Notes: generated by a model not told the origin, from the letters alone. 64,000 bases of DNA from Nostoc sp. ATCC 43529 (GCA_003326205.1 LWTK01000094.1:186001-250000); one strand, 5' to 3'. Numbered from the stretch's first letter, positions 34,954 to 44,147 are shown. Translations and numbers: made by a program.

Positions 34954-36417
34954 TTAAAGATTACCGAATCCTTTTTTCTTTTTATCTTTCTTTTTCTTTT
35001 TCGCGGCTGGGGCGCCGGCATTGTAACCTCGCCATCCGGGGGCTGCGGCAGGATTGCCTCCACCTCCAAAGGGGCTGCCCATACCGCCACCGAACATTCC
35101 TGGCATTCCAGGTAAGCCGCCACCTTGACCCATTTGTTGCATGAGCGATCGCATTTTTTGAAAGTCAGCTACGAGTTTACTCACGTCTGGTTCTTTGTAG
35201 CCTGAACCAGCAGCAATCCGTCGTCGCCGACTGGGAGAACTGGCTAATAAATCGGGGTCTTGGCGTTCTTGGCGGGTCATGGAGTTAATCATCGCTTCAC
35301 AGCGCTTGAGTTGGGTTTCTCCATGTTTTAGCTGGTCGTCTGAGAGCTTGTTCATCCCTGGAATCAGCTTCATGATTCCTCCCAGCGAACCCATGTTTTT
35401 CAATAGGCGCAGTTGTTTGAGAAAGTCGGTAAAGTCGAACTTCGCCGTCAGGATTTTCTCCTGCATTTTCTCGGCATCTGCTAAATCAATTTCTTCTTGG
35501 GCTTTTTCTACCAAGGTCAACACATCACCCATTCCCAGAATCCGGGATGCCATGCGATCGGGATAAAAGGGTTGCAGTGCCTCGACTTTTTCGCCGACAC
35601 CCACAAACTTAATCGGCGCTCCCGAAATCCGTCGCACTGAAAGCGCTGCACCGCCTCGGCTATCACCATCGAGTTTGGTGAGAATCGCCCCAGTAATCCC
35701 GATTTGCTCGTGAAAGGTGCGGGTCAAATTAGCTGCTTCTTGCCCAGTCATCGCGTCCACCACCAACAAAGTTTCGTCGGGTTGGACTGTTTCTTTGATG
35801 CGGGCTAATTCCGCCATCATATCTTCGTCAATTTGCAGACGCCCAGCAGTATCAATAATTACTGTATTTACACCTTCTGCTTTGCCGCGCTCTACACCTT
35901 GCCGCGCTATTTCTACAGGATCTGCATCGCTTCCGAGTTCAAAAACTGGTACGTCAATTTGCTTACCCAGCGTTATCAACTGGTCGATCGCTGCTGGGCG
36001 ATATACGTCTGTCGCCACCAACAAGCAACTACGATCTAATTTCCTCAGATGTAAAGCTAACTTCGCAGTTGCTGTGGTTTTACCAGTACCTTGCAACCCA
36101 GCCATTAACACAATAGTAGGCTGTTCTTGAGCTTCTACTAAAGGAACATTTTCATCCCCCATCACCTGCACTAGCTCATCGTGAACAATTTTGATGAACT
36201 GTTGGTCAGGTCGCACGCCGGAGATTACCTCAGCTCCCTGTGCCTTGGTTTCGACTTCGGTAATAAAATCTTTGACTACCTGGAGATTGACATCTGCTTC
36301 CAACAAAGCGCGGCGTACTTCCCGCAAAGCGTCTTGAATGTTGGATTGAGAAATTTTGTCCTGTCCCCGCAGTTTTTTCCAGGCGGCTTCTAAACGGTCA
36401 GATAAAGCATCAAACAT
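34954..36417 (-). CDS. ffh: Signal recognition particle protein Ffh
   Basis: This 487-residue protein is the SRP GTPase that binds signal sequences and 4.5S RNA and delivers nascent chains to FtsY. The N-domain (residues 1-85) is followed by a GTPase domain with GLQGTGKTT, DTAGR, TKLDGDSRGGAAL and the C-terminal M-domain with SSPSRRRRIAAGSG and a Met/Gly-rich tail. The end is a Lys-rich run (KKKKKDKKKKGFGNL). It is complete and normal in length. Confidence 0.97.
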   Translation of the reverse strand: MFDALSDRLEAAWKKLRGQDKISQSNIQDALREVRRALLEADVNLQVVKDFITEVETKAQGAEVISGVRPDQQFIKIVHDELVQVMGDENVPLVEAQEQPTIVLMAGLQGTGKTTATAKLALHLRKLDRSCLLVATDVYRPAAIDQLITLGKQIDVPVFELGSDADPVEIARQGVERGKAEGVNTVIIDTAGRLQIDEDMMAELARIKETVQPDETLLVVDAMTGQEAANLTRTFHEQIGITGAILTKLDGDSRGGAALSVRRISGAPIKFVGVGEKVEALQPFYPDRMASRILGMGDVLTLVEKAQEEIDLADAEKMQEKILTAKFDFTDFLKQLRLLKNMGSLGGIMKLIPGMNKLSDDQLKHGETQLKRCEAMINSMTRQERQDPDLLASSPSRRRRIAAGSGYKEPDVSKLVADFQKMRSLMQQMGQGGGLPGMPGMFGGGMGSPFGGGGNPAAAPGWRGYNAGAPAAKKKKKDKKKKGFGNL

Positions 36418-36593
36418 AATGTAATTACAGGTAGTTCGCCAGTGAGGAATTCTGAACCATCTCTAAATGCGATTCAGATTTTCCGGTAAAGTTTCAACGT
36501 GCTATCTACCAGCTTAGTAGTTTTCACCCCGACTGTAGCAACTAGATACCTACATTTATAGAAGATTGAGTTTAAAGTACAGTAAGAGTAAGA

Positions 36594-37262
36594 ATGGCTA
36601 TTGTACAGCGAGAATCTAGATCGCATACCGCTATGGTTAGCAACACACTGCTTGAACCTACAGAAATCATCCACTTATCAGATATCAGTTGGCAAACCTA
36701 TGAAAACTTGTTAACTGAACTTAGTGTAAATCGCCGCCTCCGGCTTACTTACAATCGAGGTACTCTAGAAATCATGGTTCCTTCACCTGAACATGAACGA
36801 TACAAAAAAATTGCGGCTCGATTTGTCGAAACTATCGCAGAAGAACTAGAAGTTAGAATTGAGTGCCTTGGTTCTACTACTTTTAAACGTCCAGAACTGA
36901 GTGGCGCAGAACCAGATGAATGCTTTTACATTGAAAATATTAATGCTATAAAAGGCAAAAAAAGAATAGATTTAGCGCAAGACCCGCCGCCAGATTTGGT
37001 AGTGGAAATTGATATTACTAGTAGTTCAAACAATCGCTTTGAAGTCTATGCTGATATGGGTGTGCCTGAAATCTGGCGATATGATGGTAAAGATTTTAGT
37101 ATTAATATTTTACAAAATCAAAAATATATATCTGTTGAACAAAGTTTAGCATTTCCCAATCTGCCACTAATAGAGATTTCTAATTTTTTAGAGCAGGTAG
37201 AAGAAAAAGATTATTTGCAATTAGTGAAAGAATTTCGCCAATGGGTTAAAAACCAAATTTAA
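36594..37262 (+). CDS. Uma2-family (DUF820) putative endonuclease
   Basis: This 222-residue Uma2 protein is of the common ~190-residue type: LRLTYNRGTLEIMVPSPEHE, GAEPDECFYI, then PPPDLVVEIDITSSSNNRFE, YADMGVPEIWRYDG. The acidic pairs in EPDE and LVVEID and the Tyr/Gly of YADMGVPE are the family core. ATG 36594 is the listed start; ATG 36633 (MVSNTLLE) is also plausible. A 130-bp inverted-repeat element begins at the base after the stop codon. Confidence 0.88.
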   Translation: MAIVQRESRSHTAMVSNTLLEPTEIIHLSDISWQTYENLLTELSVNRRLRLTYNRGTLEIMVPSPEHERYKKIAARFVETIAEELEVRIECLGSTTFKRPELSGAEPDECFYIENINAIKGKKRIDLAQDPPPDLVVEIDITSSSNNRFEVYADMGVPEIWRYDGKDFSINILQNQKYISVEQSLAFPNLPLIEISNFLEQVEEKDYLQLVKEFRQWVKNQI

Positions 37263-37392
37263 TAAGTAGGTAGACATAATTAAATGTAAGATTGGAGCTT
37301 TGTTCGTAGTAAGCGATTTATCGCTCTTAACAGACGTTTTAATGGCTCAAGCCCATACTACGAACTTTAGTTTAATTGAGTCCTTCTACTTA
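37263..37392. mobile_element. 130-bp MITE-like element, copy B
   Basis: Its 130 bp are nearly identical to copy C (50262-50391) and slightly diverged from copy A. It starts TAAGTAGGTAGACATAATTAA and ends CTACTTA, with imperfect terminal inverted repeats. It begins directly after the TAA of the Uma2 gene. Confidence 0.85.
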
Positions 37393-37663
37393 TCAACAGG
37401 ACTTACGCACAGGTAACGGAAAATTGTAGACGCATTAGCGAAGCGGTAGCGACGTTCGCGCAGCGTCTCGCAGAGAAGGAGCGTCAGCGGCTTAAGCCAG
37501 GGTAACTCAGAGGAAGCAGCGAAAAGTCTCTTGCAAGGTTACCGACCATCAGAACTTTTCAAGTCAGAGGTCACGGAGAAATAAATATGAGTTTATCATT
37601 GCTCTCTGCACGACTTTAATATTATTGAAAGTATTGTTTTACAATACTTTCAATAACCTCAAT
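37393..37663. repeat. Dispersed GC-rich repeats before the RTX gene end
   Basis: The segment 37429-37550 holds a chain of short palindromic strings such as GCGAAGCGGTAGCGACG, TTCGCGCAGCGTCTCGCAG and GGAGCGTCAGCGGCTTAAGC. TTGAAAGTATTG/CAATACTTTCAA at about 37624-37651 is an inverted pair that may terminate the RTX gene. No coding sequence is evident. Confidence 0.55.
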
Positions 37664-38302
37664 CTAAGCTGTAACAAAGTCGAGGGAAGCAAACACATTA
37701 GTATTGTCTTGCACAACCGCAATCAGATCGCCGTTTCTGAAAATTTGCGTGTCTAATGCGGAACCACCAGACAAATTAATGTTCTTGTTTAATGTGTAAC
37801 CAGAGACACTACCGTTAACTCGAATCTTGTCACCCTGGCTGAAATCGAAATCAACAATTGTGGCAAAACTAGAGCCGGTCGAATTGAGGTAGAAGGAACG
37901 GCTTGTATTTCCGAGCACAAACGTGTCGGCTCCAGAACCACCCCTTAGAGTGTCTAACTCATTTCCACTGACTCCATTAAAGCCTATGAGAATATCATTG
38001 TCGGAGCCACCACTGAGGGAGTCACTGCCAGAGCCACCGAAAAGGGTGTCATTGCCGATGCTACCACTGAGGGTGTCATTGCCCGCGTTACCACTAAGGT
38101 CGTCATTGCCCCCGCCACCGAAAAGGCGGTCAATGCCGTCAGCACCGACAATTATGTCATTGCCACCGCTACCAAAGATGGTGTCGTTGCCCGAACCACC
38201 ATTAATAAAGTCAATGCCTCCTAGACCATCGATAAAGTCATTAGCTCCATCAGCAAAGATGATGTCATTTCCATTGGTTGGTTGTCCTTGTATAATAGCC
38301 AT
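37664..38302 (-). CDS. RTX-type calcium-binding repeat protein
   Basis: This 212-residue protein has about ten nonapeptide repeats of the GGxGxDxUx type between residues 10 and 125 (GGSGNDTIFGSGGNDIIVG, GGGGNDDLSGNAGNDTLSG). These fold as a calcium-filled β-roll. A C-terminal β-rich domain (IVDFDFSQGDKIRVNG) is typical of type-I-secreted cyanobacterial proteins. It has no signal peptide, consistent with export by an ABC type I system using the C-terminus. Such short RTX proteins are usually surface or S-layer-like; the exact role is unknown. Confidence 0.9.
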   Translation of the reverse strand: MAIIQGQPTNGNDIIFADGANDFIDGLGGIDFINGGSGNDTIFGSGGNDIIVGADGIDRLFGGGGNDDLSGNAGNDTLSGSIGNDTLFGGSGSDSLSGGSDNDILIGFNGVSGNELDTLRGGSGADTFVLGNTSRSFYLNSTGSSFATIVDFDFSQGDKIRVNGSVSGYTLNKNINLSGGSALDTQIFRNGDLIAVVQDNTNVFASLDFVTA

Positions 38303-38530
38303 AAGTATTTTCCTTGTTGAAGTTAGTTAATCCAGAACTTGAGAGCGATCGCAACAAGCTAAAGTGAAGACTGTTTAACATAAGTATTTGGGAAACTAAT
38401 ATAATCTTCAGCAACTAGTTGTCACACTTATCAATACGTGAGCTACAGAAGTTTATGCAGAGTAAATTTTGAATTGGATAAAATTAAATAGCGTTGCTGA
38501 TTGAAAGTATGAATCAGATAGGATTGCTAT

Positions 38531-39190
38531 ATGTCGCAGCGAATCAAAGTTTACTCTTACTCGATATACCACTCGGCAAATTCATACATTGGGATTATTC
38601 TTGCCCAAAGATCGTTGCAGGGGTTACCTGTTGATATTGAACGACGACCGATTTACATTCCCAAGGAGCGAGGTATTAAAGTAGCAGATCTGCAAGGAGG
38701 AAGTGAAAGTGCGGCCGTATCGTTGTATCACAAAGAAGATTGTTTGCGGTGGGCGAAAAAGTACGGCATTGAAATTCGACTCAAGGAGCTTGATGAATTC
38801 CGTAGGTGGGTAAAGCGCTGGCAAGAAATGAAATTTAGTCGGGAAGAACTTCCCGCTAGAGCATATTACGCTGCTCGTGGAAGCGGGAAGGAGCATCTAC
38901 TGGATGCTGCTTTTTATCGAGCCAGTTATGTTGACTTGCTTGATGTTAACGATGAGTCTGTAATTAGAAAAGTTGCTGATGATGTTGGGTTGAATGGCGA
39001 TCGCATTCTCGAATTAGCCCACGGCGAAGCAGCTAAACAAGCCACAATTGAAGCTTTAGCAGAATATGATCGATTTGGCTGTCCTGGCATACCAACCTGG
39101 GTAGTAGAAGGCGAAAAGTTTTGGGGTAAGGATCGTGTCGATTGGCTGACTGAAAAGGTAAAAGAATTATCTTTAAGAACCGCCCTTTGA
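38531..39190 (+). CDS. DsbA-fold protein, 2-hydroxychromene-2-carboxylate isomerase-like
   Basis: This 219-residue thioredoxin-fold protein with a helical insert begins VYSYSIYHSANSYIG. Where DsbA has CxxC this protein has S-A-N-S, so it is not a disulfide oxidase. The C-terminal GCPGIPTWVVEGEKFWGKDR matches the glutathione-dependent 2-hydroxychromene-2-carboxylate isomerase subgroup. Its substrate here is unknown. The 3' end overlaps the convergent gene at 39173 by 18 bp. Confidence 0.85.
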   Translation: MSQRIKVYSYSIYHSANSYIGIILAQRSLQGLPVDIERRPIYIPKERGIKVADLQGGSESAAVSLYHKEDCLRWAKKYGIEIRLKELDEFRRWVKRWQEMKFSREELPARAYYAARGSGKEHLLDAAFYRASYVDLLDVNDESVIRKVADDVGLNGDRILELAHGEAAKQATIEALAEYDRFGCPGIPTWVVEGEKFWGKDRVDWLTEKVKELSLRTAL

Positions 39191-39673
39191 TGGTTGAGTT
39201 GCGGCTGGTTTTGAGCGCTGTTGTTGATAAAACCGGACAACTTTTTGCACATATTCAGCAGTAAAACCTTTGTCGCAGCCTGTATAGTTACCAGTCATCC
39301 ACCAACAAGCAGCGCCACGCACAGATGCAATTTCATTATTGTTGGTGGCGGCGAACTGATTGGTTAACTCGCGGCGGGCGATACAGGATACAATCGAACG
39401 GGCAAGCACAGGACTGTTTTCAAATTGTGTCGGTGTTAATTCTCGTTTGAGACAAGTTCTTGACCAGCCTTTGAGGGTTTCTGGTTTGACTTGCCATTCG
39501 CTATAAAGTCCATCATTAGGATTTTTCGTTTGCGGTGCAGCTTGTCGCAGTGCTTCTACCATCGCTGCAACTTGGGCATCAGAAATTGGCTGCTGTGCTT
39601 GAGCTAATGATGGTACTAGTCCGAAGCTGACAATAACTCCACTCAGTAGTAATTGTATGGGGTTTGTTCTCAT
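39173..39673 (-). CDS. Secreted cysteine-containing protein of unknown function
   Basis: This 166-residue protein has a clear signal peptide (LLLSGVIVSFGLVPSLAQA, cut near AQA-QQ). The mature part has four Cys (WSRTCLKRE, IVSCIARRE, GAACWWMTGN, YTGCDKGF) that could form two disulfides. It ends QRSKPAATQPSKGGS. It resembles small periplasmic proteins common in Nostocales but I know no assigned function. It converges on, and overlaps by 18 bp, the DsbA-like gene. Confidence 0.75.
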   Translation of the reverse strand: MRTNPIQLLLSGVIVSFGLVPSLAQAQQPISDAQVAAMVEALRQAAPQTKNPNDGLYSEWQVKPETLKGWSRTCLKRELTPTQFENSPVLARSIVSCIARRELTNQFAATNNNEIASVRGAACWWMTGNYTGCDKGFTAEYVQKVVRFYQQQRSKPAATQPSKGGS

Positions 39674-39735
39674 AAATTTGTAATTGTTTTAGATATTACG
39701 AGGTACTATATAGCGTTTCCTGTTCTAGTGAGAAG

Positions 39736-39763
39736 GTAGGGACGCAAAGCTTTGCGTCCCTAC
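39736..39763. repeat. Perfect 28-bp palindrome
   Basis: GTAGGGACGCAAAG is followed directly by its reverse complement. It lies in the divergent promoter gap between the genes at 39673 and 39831. It is a member of the GTAGGG-type dispersed hairpins. Confidence 0.75.
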
Positions 39764-39830
39764 AAATTTTTGATACTTCATTTGATTGGGAACAGTTATA
39801 TTATATTTTTACAGTACTGATTAACAAGAC

Positions 39831-40250
39831 ATGAGAATAGCGAAACAAGATGATTGGAAAACAGAGCCTATGCCTTCTGGGTCTAAAAATATAACCCTAG
39901 AAAAGCTTTACTCGCAGCAAGAATTTGACAGAATTACTGCTGGAGTAATTCCAGAGTGTATGGAAGATAAGTGGTTTATTTTCTATGAGGCTCCTTGGGT
40001 ATATTTGCATCGTAGTTGGACTGGTTTTTGTATTTTCAAAGTGCGCTTTGAGGTAGTTGGAGAAAGTGTAAAGATTGCCCAGGTGCAGGTAAATCGAGAT
40101 CCAGCACAATACTCTAACACCGACGATGAAAGCGACGCTTGTTTGTTAGGAATCTTGCTAGATTCACGAGCTGAACGTGATGTGCGAAATCAAATGCTAG
40201 GCCACATTAAATACATTAAAGCTCAATCCAGTAATTTAGATGAATCATAG
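39831..40250 (+). CDS. Conserved-looking small soluble protein, unknown
   Basis: This 139-residue protein with ATG 39831 contains PMPSGSKNITLEKLYSQQEF, PECMEDKWFIFYEAPWVYLH and RSWTGFCIFKVRFEVVG. The pattern of aromatic residues suggests a compact α/β fold, as in small immunity-like or stand-alone accessory proteins found scattered in bacteria. I recognise the WFIFYE...HRSWTG pattern as recurring in unannotated proteins but know no function. No signal peptide or membrane helix is present. Confidence 0.7.
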   Translation: MRIAKQDDWKTEPMPSGSKNITLEKLYSQQEFDRITAGVIPECMEDKWFIFYEAPWVYLHRSWTGFCIFKVRFEVVGESVKIAQVQVNRDPAQYSNTDDESDACLLGILLDSRAERDVRNQMLGHIKYIKAQSSNLDES

Positions 40251-40272
40251 TAGAACGCAGCTAAGTATGGAC

Positions 40273-41655
40273 TCAGATATTAACTAGATTTTCTACACTA
40301 TTGGCATCATTTGGTAATGCAGCTGTTAAAACTTCGCTGCCTTCTGTGGTCACTAAAACATCGTCTTCAATGCGGATGCCGCGGACATCAGCAAATTCAG
40401 ATAACCGCTGCCAATTGACGACATTTTGATATTTTGAACGCACGTTAGCGTCATTTAAAATTGCTGGTACTTGGTAAAAACCAGGTTCAATTGTAACTAG
40501 CATTCCTGGACGTAATGGACGATTTAAACGCAAATAGCCCAAGCCAAAGCGATCGCTCCTTGTCCTTGCTTCCTCATATCCTGCTAAATCCCCTAAATCC
40601 TCCATGTCATGAACATCTAAACCCAATAGATGACCAATACCGTGGGGAAAAAATAGCGCGTGGGCATCCATTTCAACTAAATCGTGGGGATTTCCTTGGA
40701 GAATTCCTAAATCCACTAAACCTTCAGCGATCGCTGTGGCTGCCAAAAAATGAATATCGCTATACTCTACACCAGGATGTATTTTGGCAATGCAAGCATC
40801 ATGGGCTGCCAAGACAACGTTATAAATATCTCTTTGGGTGGATGAAAATTTGCCAGAAACTGGCCAAGTACGAGTAACATCCGCAGCCCAACCCGTTTCG
40901 GTTTCAGCACCGACATCGGCAAGGAGTAAGTCGCCTGGTTGTAAATTATGGTGATACTGTTCGTTGTGCAAAACTTCGCCGTGAACGGTGACAATGCTGT
41001 TATAGGAAGTGGTCATATTGTTGGCAATGATTACACCTTCCATCGCGGCGCGAACTTCTGCTTCAAGTTTGGCTTGGGGTGTTGCAGCCATACCAGCTTT
41101 GTGTGCCTTGACTGTGACAGCCGCAGCTTTTCGCAACTCGACTAATGCAGCTTCATCGTGGGTGAGACGTAGAAAAACGATCGCCTTAGCTAACTCCAAG
41201 TCAATTCCTTGGGGAGGACTTTGGGGTAAAATCCATCTATTCAACAGCTGCGATTGCTGTGTCCAAGTAGCAGCATCTTGTACAGCGATGGTTGCAGCAT
41301 CTTCTAACCACGACTCTAATTCTGTTAAAGGTCTAGCCACATCTGCCCCGATCTTCTGGGCGATTTCCTCACGTGTTGGCATTTCTCCATGCCAAAGGGC
41401 GCTGCTGGGCGACGGATCTTCCATGAATAATTCTAGCTTGCCCGCTTCTAGGCGAATTGCCGCATTTGATAACGGCAGCCCCGCAAAGTAAAGGAAATGA
41501 CTGCTAGCGCGGAAGGGAAAAGAATTTGCGGGAAAGTTGCGCGGAGTGTTGCTACCCGACCACAGAATTGCCGGAAAATCAATCAGGTTGGCTAATCTTT
41601 GCCGTCGCTGGCGTAGAATTTCGGCAAGGGAACTAGAAGTTTGTTGAATAAGCAT
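40273..41655 (-). CDS. pepP: Aminopeptidase P family Xaa-Pro peptidase
   Basis: This 460-residue protein has the N-terminal creatinase-like domain and the C-terminal pita-bread metallopeptidase. The metal ligands are visible in LLADVGAETETGWAADVTRT (two Asp), FFPHGIGHLLGLDVHD (His), TIEPGFY and GIRIEDDVLVT (Glu residues). It removes an N-terminal residue before proline, using two Mn ions, in the cytoplasm. Length and motifs are normal. Confidence 0.93.
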   Translation of the reverse strand: MLIQQTSSSLAEILRQRRQRLANLIDFPAILWSGSNTPRNFPANSFPFRASSHFLYFAGLPLSNAAIRLEAGKLELFMEDPSPSSALWHGEMPTREEIAQKIGADVARPLTELESWLEDAATIAVQDAATWTQQSQLLNRWILPQSPPQGIDLELAKAIVFLRLTHDEAALVELRKAAAVTVKAHKAGMAATPQAKLEAEVRAAMEGVIIANNMTTSYNSIVTVHGEVLHNEQYHHNLQPGDLLLADVGAETETGWAADVTRTWPVSGKFSSTQRDIYNVVLAAHDACIAKIHPGVEYSDIHFLAATAIAEGLVDLGILQGNPHDLVEMDAHALFFPHGIGHLLGLDVHDMEDLGDLAGYEEARTRSDRFGLGYLRLNRPLRPGMLVTIEPGFYQVPAILNDANVRSKYQNVVNWQRLSEFADVRGIRIEDDVLVTTEGSEVLTAALPNDANSVENLVNI

Positions 41656-41686
41656 AAATAAAAACTCGAAAAAAGATAAAGGTTAT

Positions 41687-41917
41687 TTAATCTTTATCAT
41701 CATCGTCTTTGTCATCATCATTGGTATTATCGTCTTTGTCATCATCATTGTCATCCTGGTTAGGCTGTTGGCGTGGTTTTTCTTGCTCAGTCGGAGCAAG
41801 TGGATTACGTGCTTCAAGTCCACAGCTAACTAATCCTCCAGAAATTAGCGCTAAGTTCACAATAGCAAAAATGCTGCTGAGAATTTTTAGTTTTATGTTT
41901 ACCTTTGATGCTTTCAT
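41687..41917 (-). CDS. Small Asp-rich lipoprotein
   Basis: The protein is 76 residues from ATG 41917. The signal peptide (LSSIFAIVNLALISGGLVSC) ends in lipobox LVSC, so the mature protein starts at a lipidated Cys. The tail is almost only Asp, Asn and Lys (QDDNDDDKDDNTNDDDKDDD) and may bind calcium or other cations. A longer frame reaches 42082 but would run into the divergent PhzF-like gene; the shorter start is the plausible one. Its first codons are antisense to a short copy of the PhzF gene's 5' end. Confidence 0.65.
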   Translation of the reverse strand: MKASKVNIKLKILSSIFAIVNLALISGGLVSCGLEARNPLAPTEQEKPRQQPNQDDNDDDKDDNTNDDDKDDDDKD

Positions 41918-41974
41918 CAATACACCCTTTGCAGTTAATTTTGACTTTGAATTTACTACCTTGGAAGTAATTTT

Positions 41975-42775
41975 ATGGGACAAATCATTACTCAAGTTGA
42001 CGCTTTCACGAATACACCTTTTGGAGGAAACCCAGCTGCTGTATGTATTTTGACTACTCCTAAAGATGATATTTGGCTGCAAAACGTGGCCCAGGAAATG
42101 AATTTATCTGAGACGGCTTTTCTTATTAAACAACATGATGGTTTTAATTTGCGTTGGTTTACGCCCACAGTGGAAGTACCGCTTTGCGGTCACGCAACTT
42201 TAGCTAGTGCCCATGTACTTTGGTCGGAAGGGCATTTACTATCTGATGAAGTTGGACGTTTTTATACCAAAAGTGGGCTACTCGTCGCTAAGTTACAAGG
42301 TGAGTGGATTGAGTTAGATTTTCCAGTGAATCATTCCAAACCTACGATCGCTCCTCCAGAACTTAGTCAAGCTTTGGGCGTACCATATAAATCTGTATTG
42401 CAGAATTCACTAGGCTATTTAGTAGAATTAGAATCTGAAGAATTGGTGCGGCAAATACAGCCTAATTTCCAGCTACTAAAAACATTACCTATTTCTGATG
42501 TTATTGTTACCAGTATTGCTGAGTCTAATTCCCAATATGATTTCGTTTCGCGCTTCTTTGCACCAGGATTAGGTGTTAATGAAGACCCAGTAACAGGGGC
42601 GGCTCATTGTTGCCTTGCTGCATTTTGGCGCGATCGCTTGCACAAAGATCGGTTTTTAGCTTATCAGGCTTCGAGTCGGGGTGGCGTGGTGAAAGTTTAT
42701 TATGATGGGGGCGATCGCGTTTTGCTTGGGGGACAGGCGGTAACTGTTTTGCGAGGCGAATTAACTACTGCTTAA
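41975..42775 (+). CDS. PhzF-family isomerase/epimerase
   Basis: This 266-residue protein begins ITQVDAFTNTPFGGNPAAVC and carries the catalytic Glu in MNLSETAFL and the second-lobe GVNEDPVTGAAHC. This is the diaminopimelate-epimerase-like fold of the PhzF family. The phenazine PhzF isomerises dihydro-hydroxyanthranilate; most members, including this isolated one, have unknown substrates. It stands alone, followed closely by a convergent DUF29 gene. Confidence 0.9.
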   Translation: MGQIITQVDAFTNTPFGGNPAAVCILTTPKDDIWLQNVAQEMNLSETAFLIKQHDGFNLRWFTPTVEVPLCGHATLASAHVLWSEGHLLSDEVGRFYTKSGLLVAKLQGEWIELDFPVNHSKPTIAPPELSQALGVPYKSVLQNSLGYLVELESEELVRQIQPNFQLLKTLPISDVIVTSIAESNSQYDFVSRFFAPGLGVNEDPVTGAAHCCLAAFWRDRLHKDRFLAYQASSRGGVVKVYYDGGDRVLLGGQAVTVLRGELTTA

Positions 42776-42781
42776 ATTGAG

Positions 42782-43246
42782 CTAAAAATTAATCGCATCG
42801 GGCAAAAACTCCGCATCAAGAATTTGGGCAATAGAATAAGGACATTCCGGTGGAAACGTATCTATTGGTAGTTTCGTTTCATTACTAGCAGCCTTTAATC
42901 CCCGGTGGTAGCACTGGGCTAAAACTTCTTCTGGATATGACTTGAGACTGGGACTCTCTTGCAGCAAATCTATAATTCGGTTGCGTTGTTCGTCAATCGT
43001 ATTTTGCCAAGAACCACTTTGCAAATTAGATTGATATTGCCATTTAAGCAAATGTTGTAATAATACCTCCAAGCGGCTTTTCAACTCCCGCCGTTCTGAC
43101 CGTCCCAAGCTATCAATCTCCTCAATTACAGCATCCCAGTCTACCTGGTCAAATTGGCGATCGCGAATCAGTTGCACAGTCTGTTTTGTCCAGGCTACAA
43201 AATCTGTTTCATACAACTGGGCTGCGGTTTTGGGAATTGGGGTCAT
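42782..43246 (-). CDS. DUF29 family protein
   Basis: The protein is 154 residues from ATG 43246, chosen because GCAGGAAG lies 4-10 bp upstream; an upstream in-frame start at 43270 is less likely. It shows the DUF29 pattern LYETDFVAWTKQTVQLIRDR, DWDAVIEEIDSLGRSERREL, LLQHLLKWQYQ. The family is abundant in cyanobacteria and of unknown function, forming a helical bundle. It ends 6 bp after the convergent PhzF gene stop. Confidence 0.85.
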   Translation of the reverse strand: MTPIPKTAAQLYETDFVAWTKQTVQLIRDRQFDQVDWDAVIEEIDSLGRSERRELKSRLEVLLQHLLKWQYQSNLQSGSWQNTIDEQRNRIIDLLQESPSLKSYPEEVLAQCYHRGLKAASNETKLPIDTFPPECPYSIAQILDAEFLPDAINF

Positions 43247-43407
43247 AAACTTCCTGCAATTCACAGTCAATGGGCTAAATTTTGAGATACTTTACTTTAT
43301 GTTAAAGCTAAGGAGGGGTAAACAAGGCGATGTCTACGACGGGCTACGCCTACGCGTTTACTGGATAAGCAGTTGTAGAATGGAACTCAGAACGAGACAA
43401 AGTAAAG

Positions 43408-43824
43408 ATGGCAGCTAAAGATTTGTTCCATGAAGTTGTAAGGAGGGCGTTAGAAAAGGAACAATGGGTCATCACCGATGACCCACTAAAAGTGGAAGTC
43501 GGAGGTGCAAAGTTTGAGATAGACTTGGGTGCTGAGCGTGTTCTAGCAGCAGAACGAGCAGGCGAAAAAATAGCGGTTGAAATCAAAACTTTTTTAGGCG
43601 ACTCGCCCATAACCGAATATCATGCAGCACTAGGGCAGTTTCTCAACTATCGCCTTGCTTTAGAACTTAGTGAACCAGATCGCACCCTTCATTTAGCAAT
43701 TCCAATTACCTTTCATCAAGCCTTTTTTCAACGGGAATTTGCTCAACTTTCAGTTGAACGATATCAAATTAAGCGGCTGATTTACGATCCAGTTCAGGAG
43801 ATAATTGTGCAATGGATAAGCTAA
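43408..43824 (+). CDS. xisH: XisH-family protein
   Basis: This 138-residue protein contains MAAKDLFHEVVRRALEKEQW, FEIDLGAERVLAAERAGEKI and AVEIKTFLGDSPITEYHAAL. This matches XisH, originally found as an excision control factor of the fdxN element in Anabaena. The pattern with E-I-K after an acidic strand suggests a nuclease-like fold. The gene overlaps xisI by 13 bp. Many xisH-xisI pairs in cyanobacteria are far from any fdxN element, so a direct role in fdxN excision is not implied here. Confidence 0.9.
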   Translation: MAAKDLFHEVVRRALEKEQWVITDDPLKVEVGGAKFEIDLGAERVLAAERAGEKIAVEIKTFLGDSPITEYHAALGQFLNYRLALELSEPDRTLHLAIPITFHQAFFQREFAQLSVERYQIKRLIYDPVQEIIVQWIS

Positions 43825-44147
43825 AACAGTATCGCCAGTGTATTCAAAACTTACTTAGTGAGTATGCCGCCATACCCATTGCCAACGGCGAAATAGAATC
43901 AGAAACTATTTACGATCTTCAACAAGATCGTTATCTAGTAATGAATGTTGGTTGGGATGGCAATCGTTACGTACATGGCTGTGTCTTACACTTAGACATC
44001 AAAGACGGCAAAATTTGGGTGCAACAGAACACAACAGAGTTACGAATCGCTCACGAATTAGTCGCAATGGGGATTCCCAAAGAAGATATTATATTGGGCT
44101 TTCAAGCGCCTTATCTACGGCAATACACAGATTTTGGTGTAGCCTAA
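43812..44147 (+). CDS. xisI: XisI-family protein
   Basis: This 111-residue protein begins MDKLKQYRQCIQNLLSEYAA and contains QDRYLVMNVGWDGNRYVHGC and WVQQNTTELRIAHELVAMGI, the XisI signature. XisI and XisH are always found as adjacent genes and were both needed for fdxN-element excision in Anabaena. The 13-bp overlap with xisH indicates translational coupling and probably a complex. It ends normally. Confidence 0.9.
   Translation: MDKLKQYRQCIQNLLSEYAAIPIANGEIESETIYDLQQDRYLVMNVGWDGNRYVHGCVLHLDIKDGKIWVQQNTTELRIAHELVAMGIPKEDIILGFQAPYLRQYTDFGVA

Noticed and set aside
41709..42053. 114-codon plus-strand frame over the Asp-rich lipoprotein
   Set aside because: It is the antisense of the GAT/GAC-rich repeat (Ser-rich shadow), ending inside the PhzF-like gene.
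43408..44147. XisH/XisI pair as evidence of an fdxN excision element
   Set aside because: No recombinase (XisF type), nif genes or attachment repeats are present; such pairs are common elsewhere in cyanobacteria.
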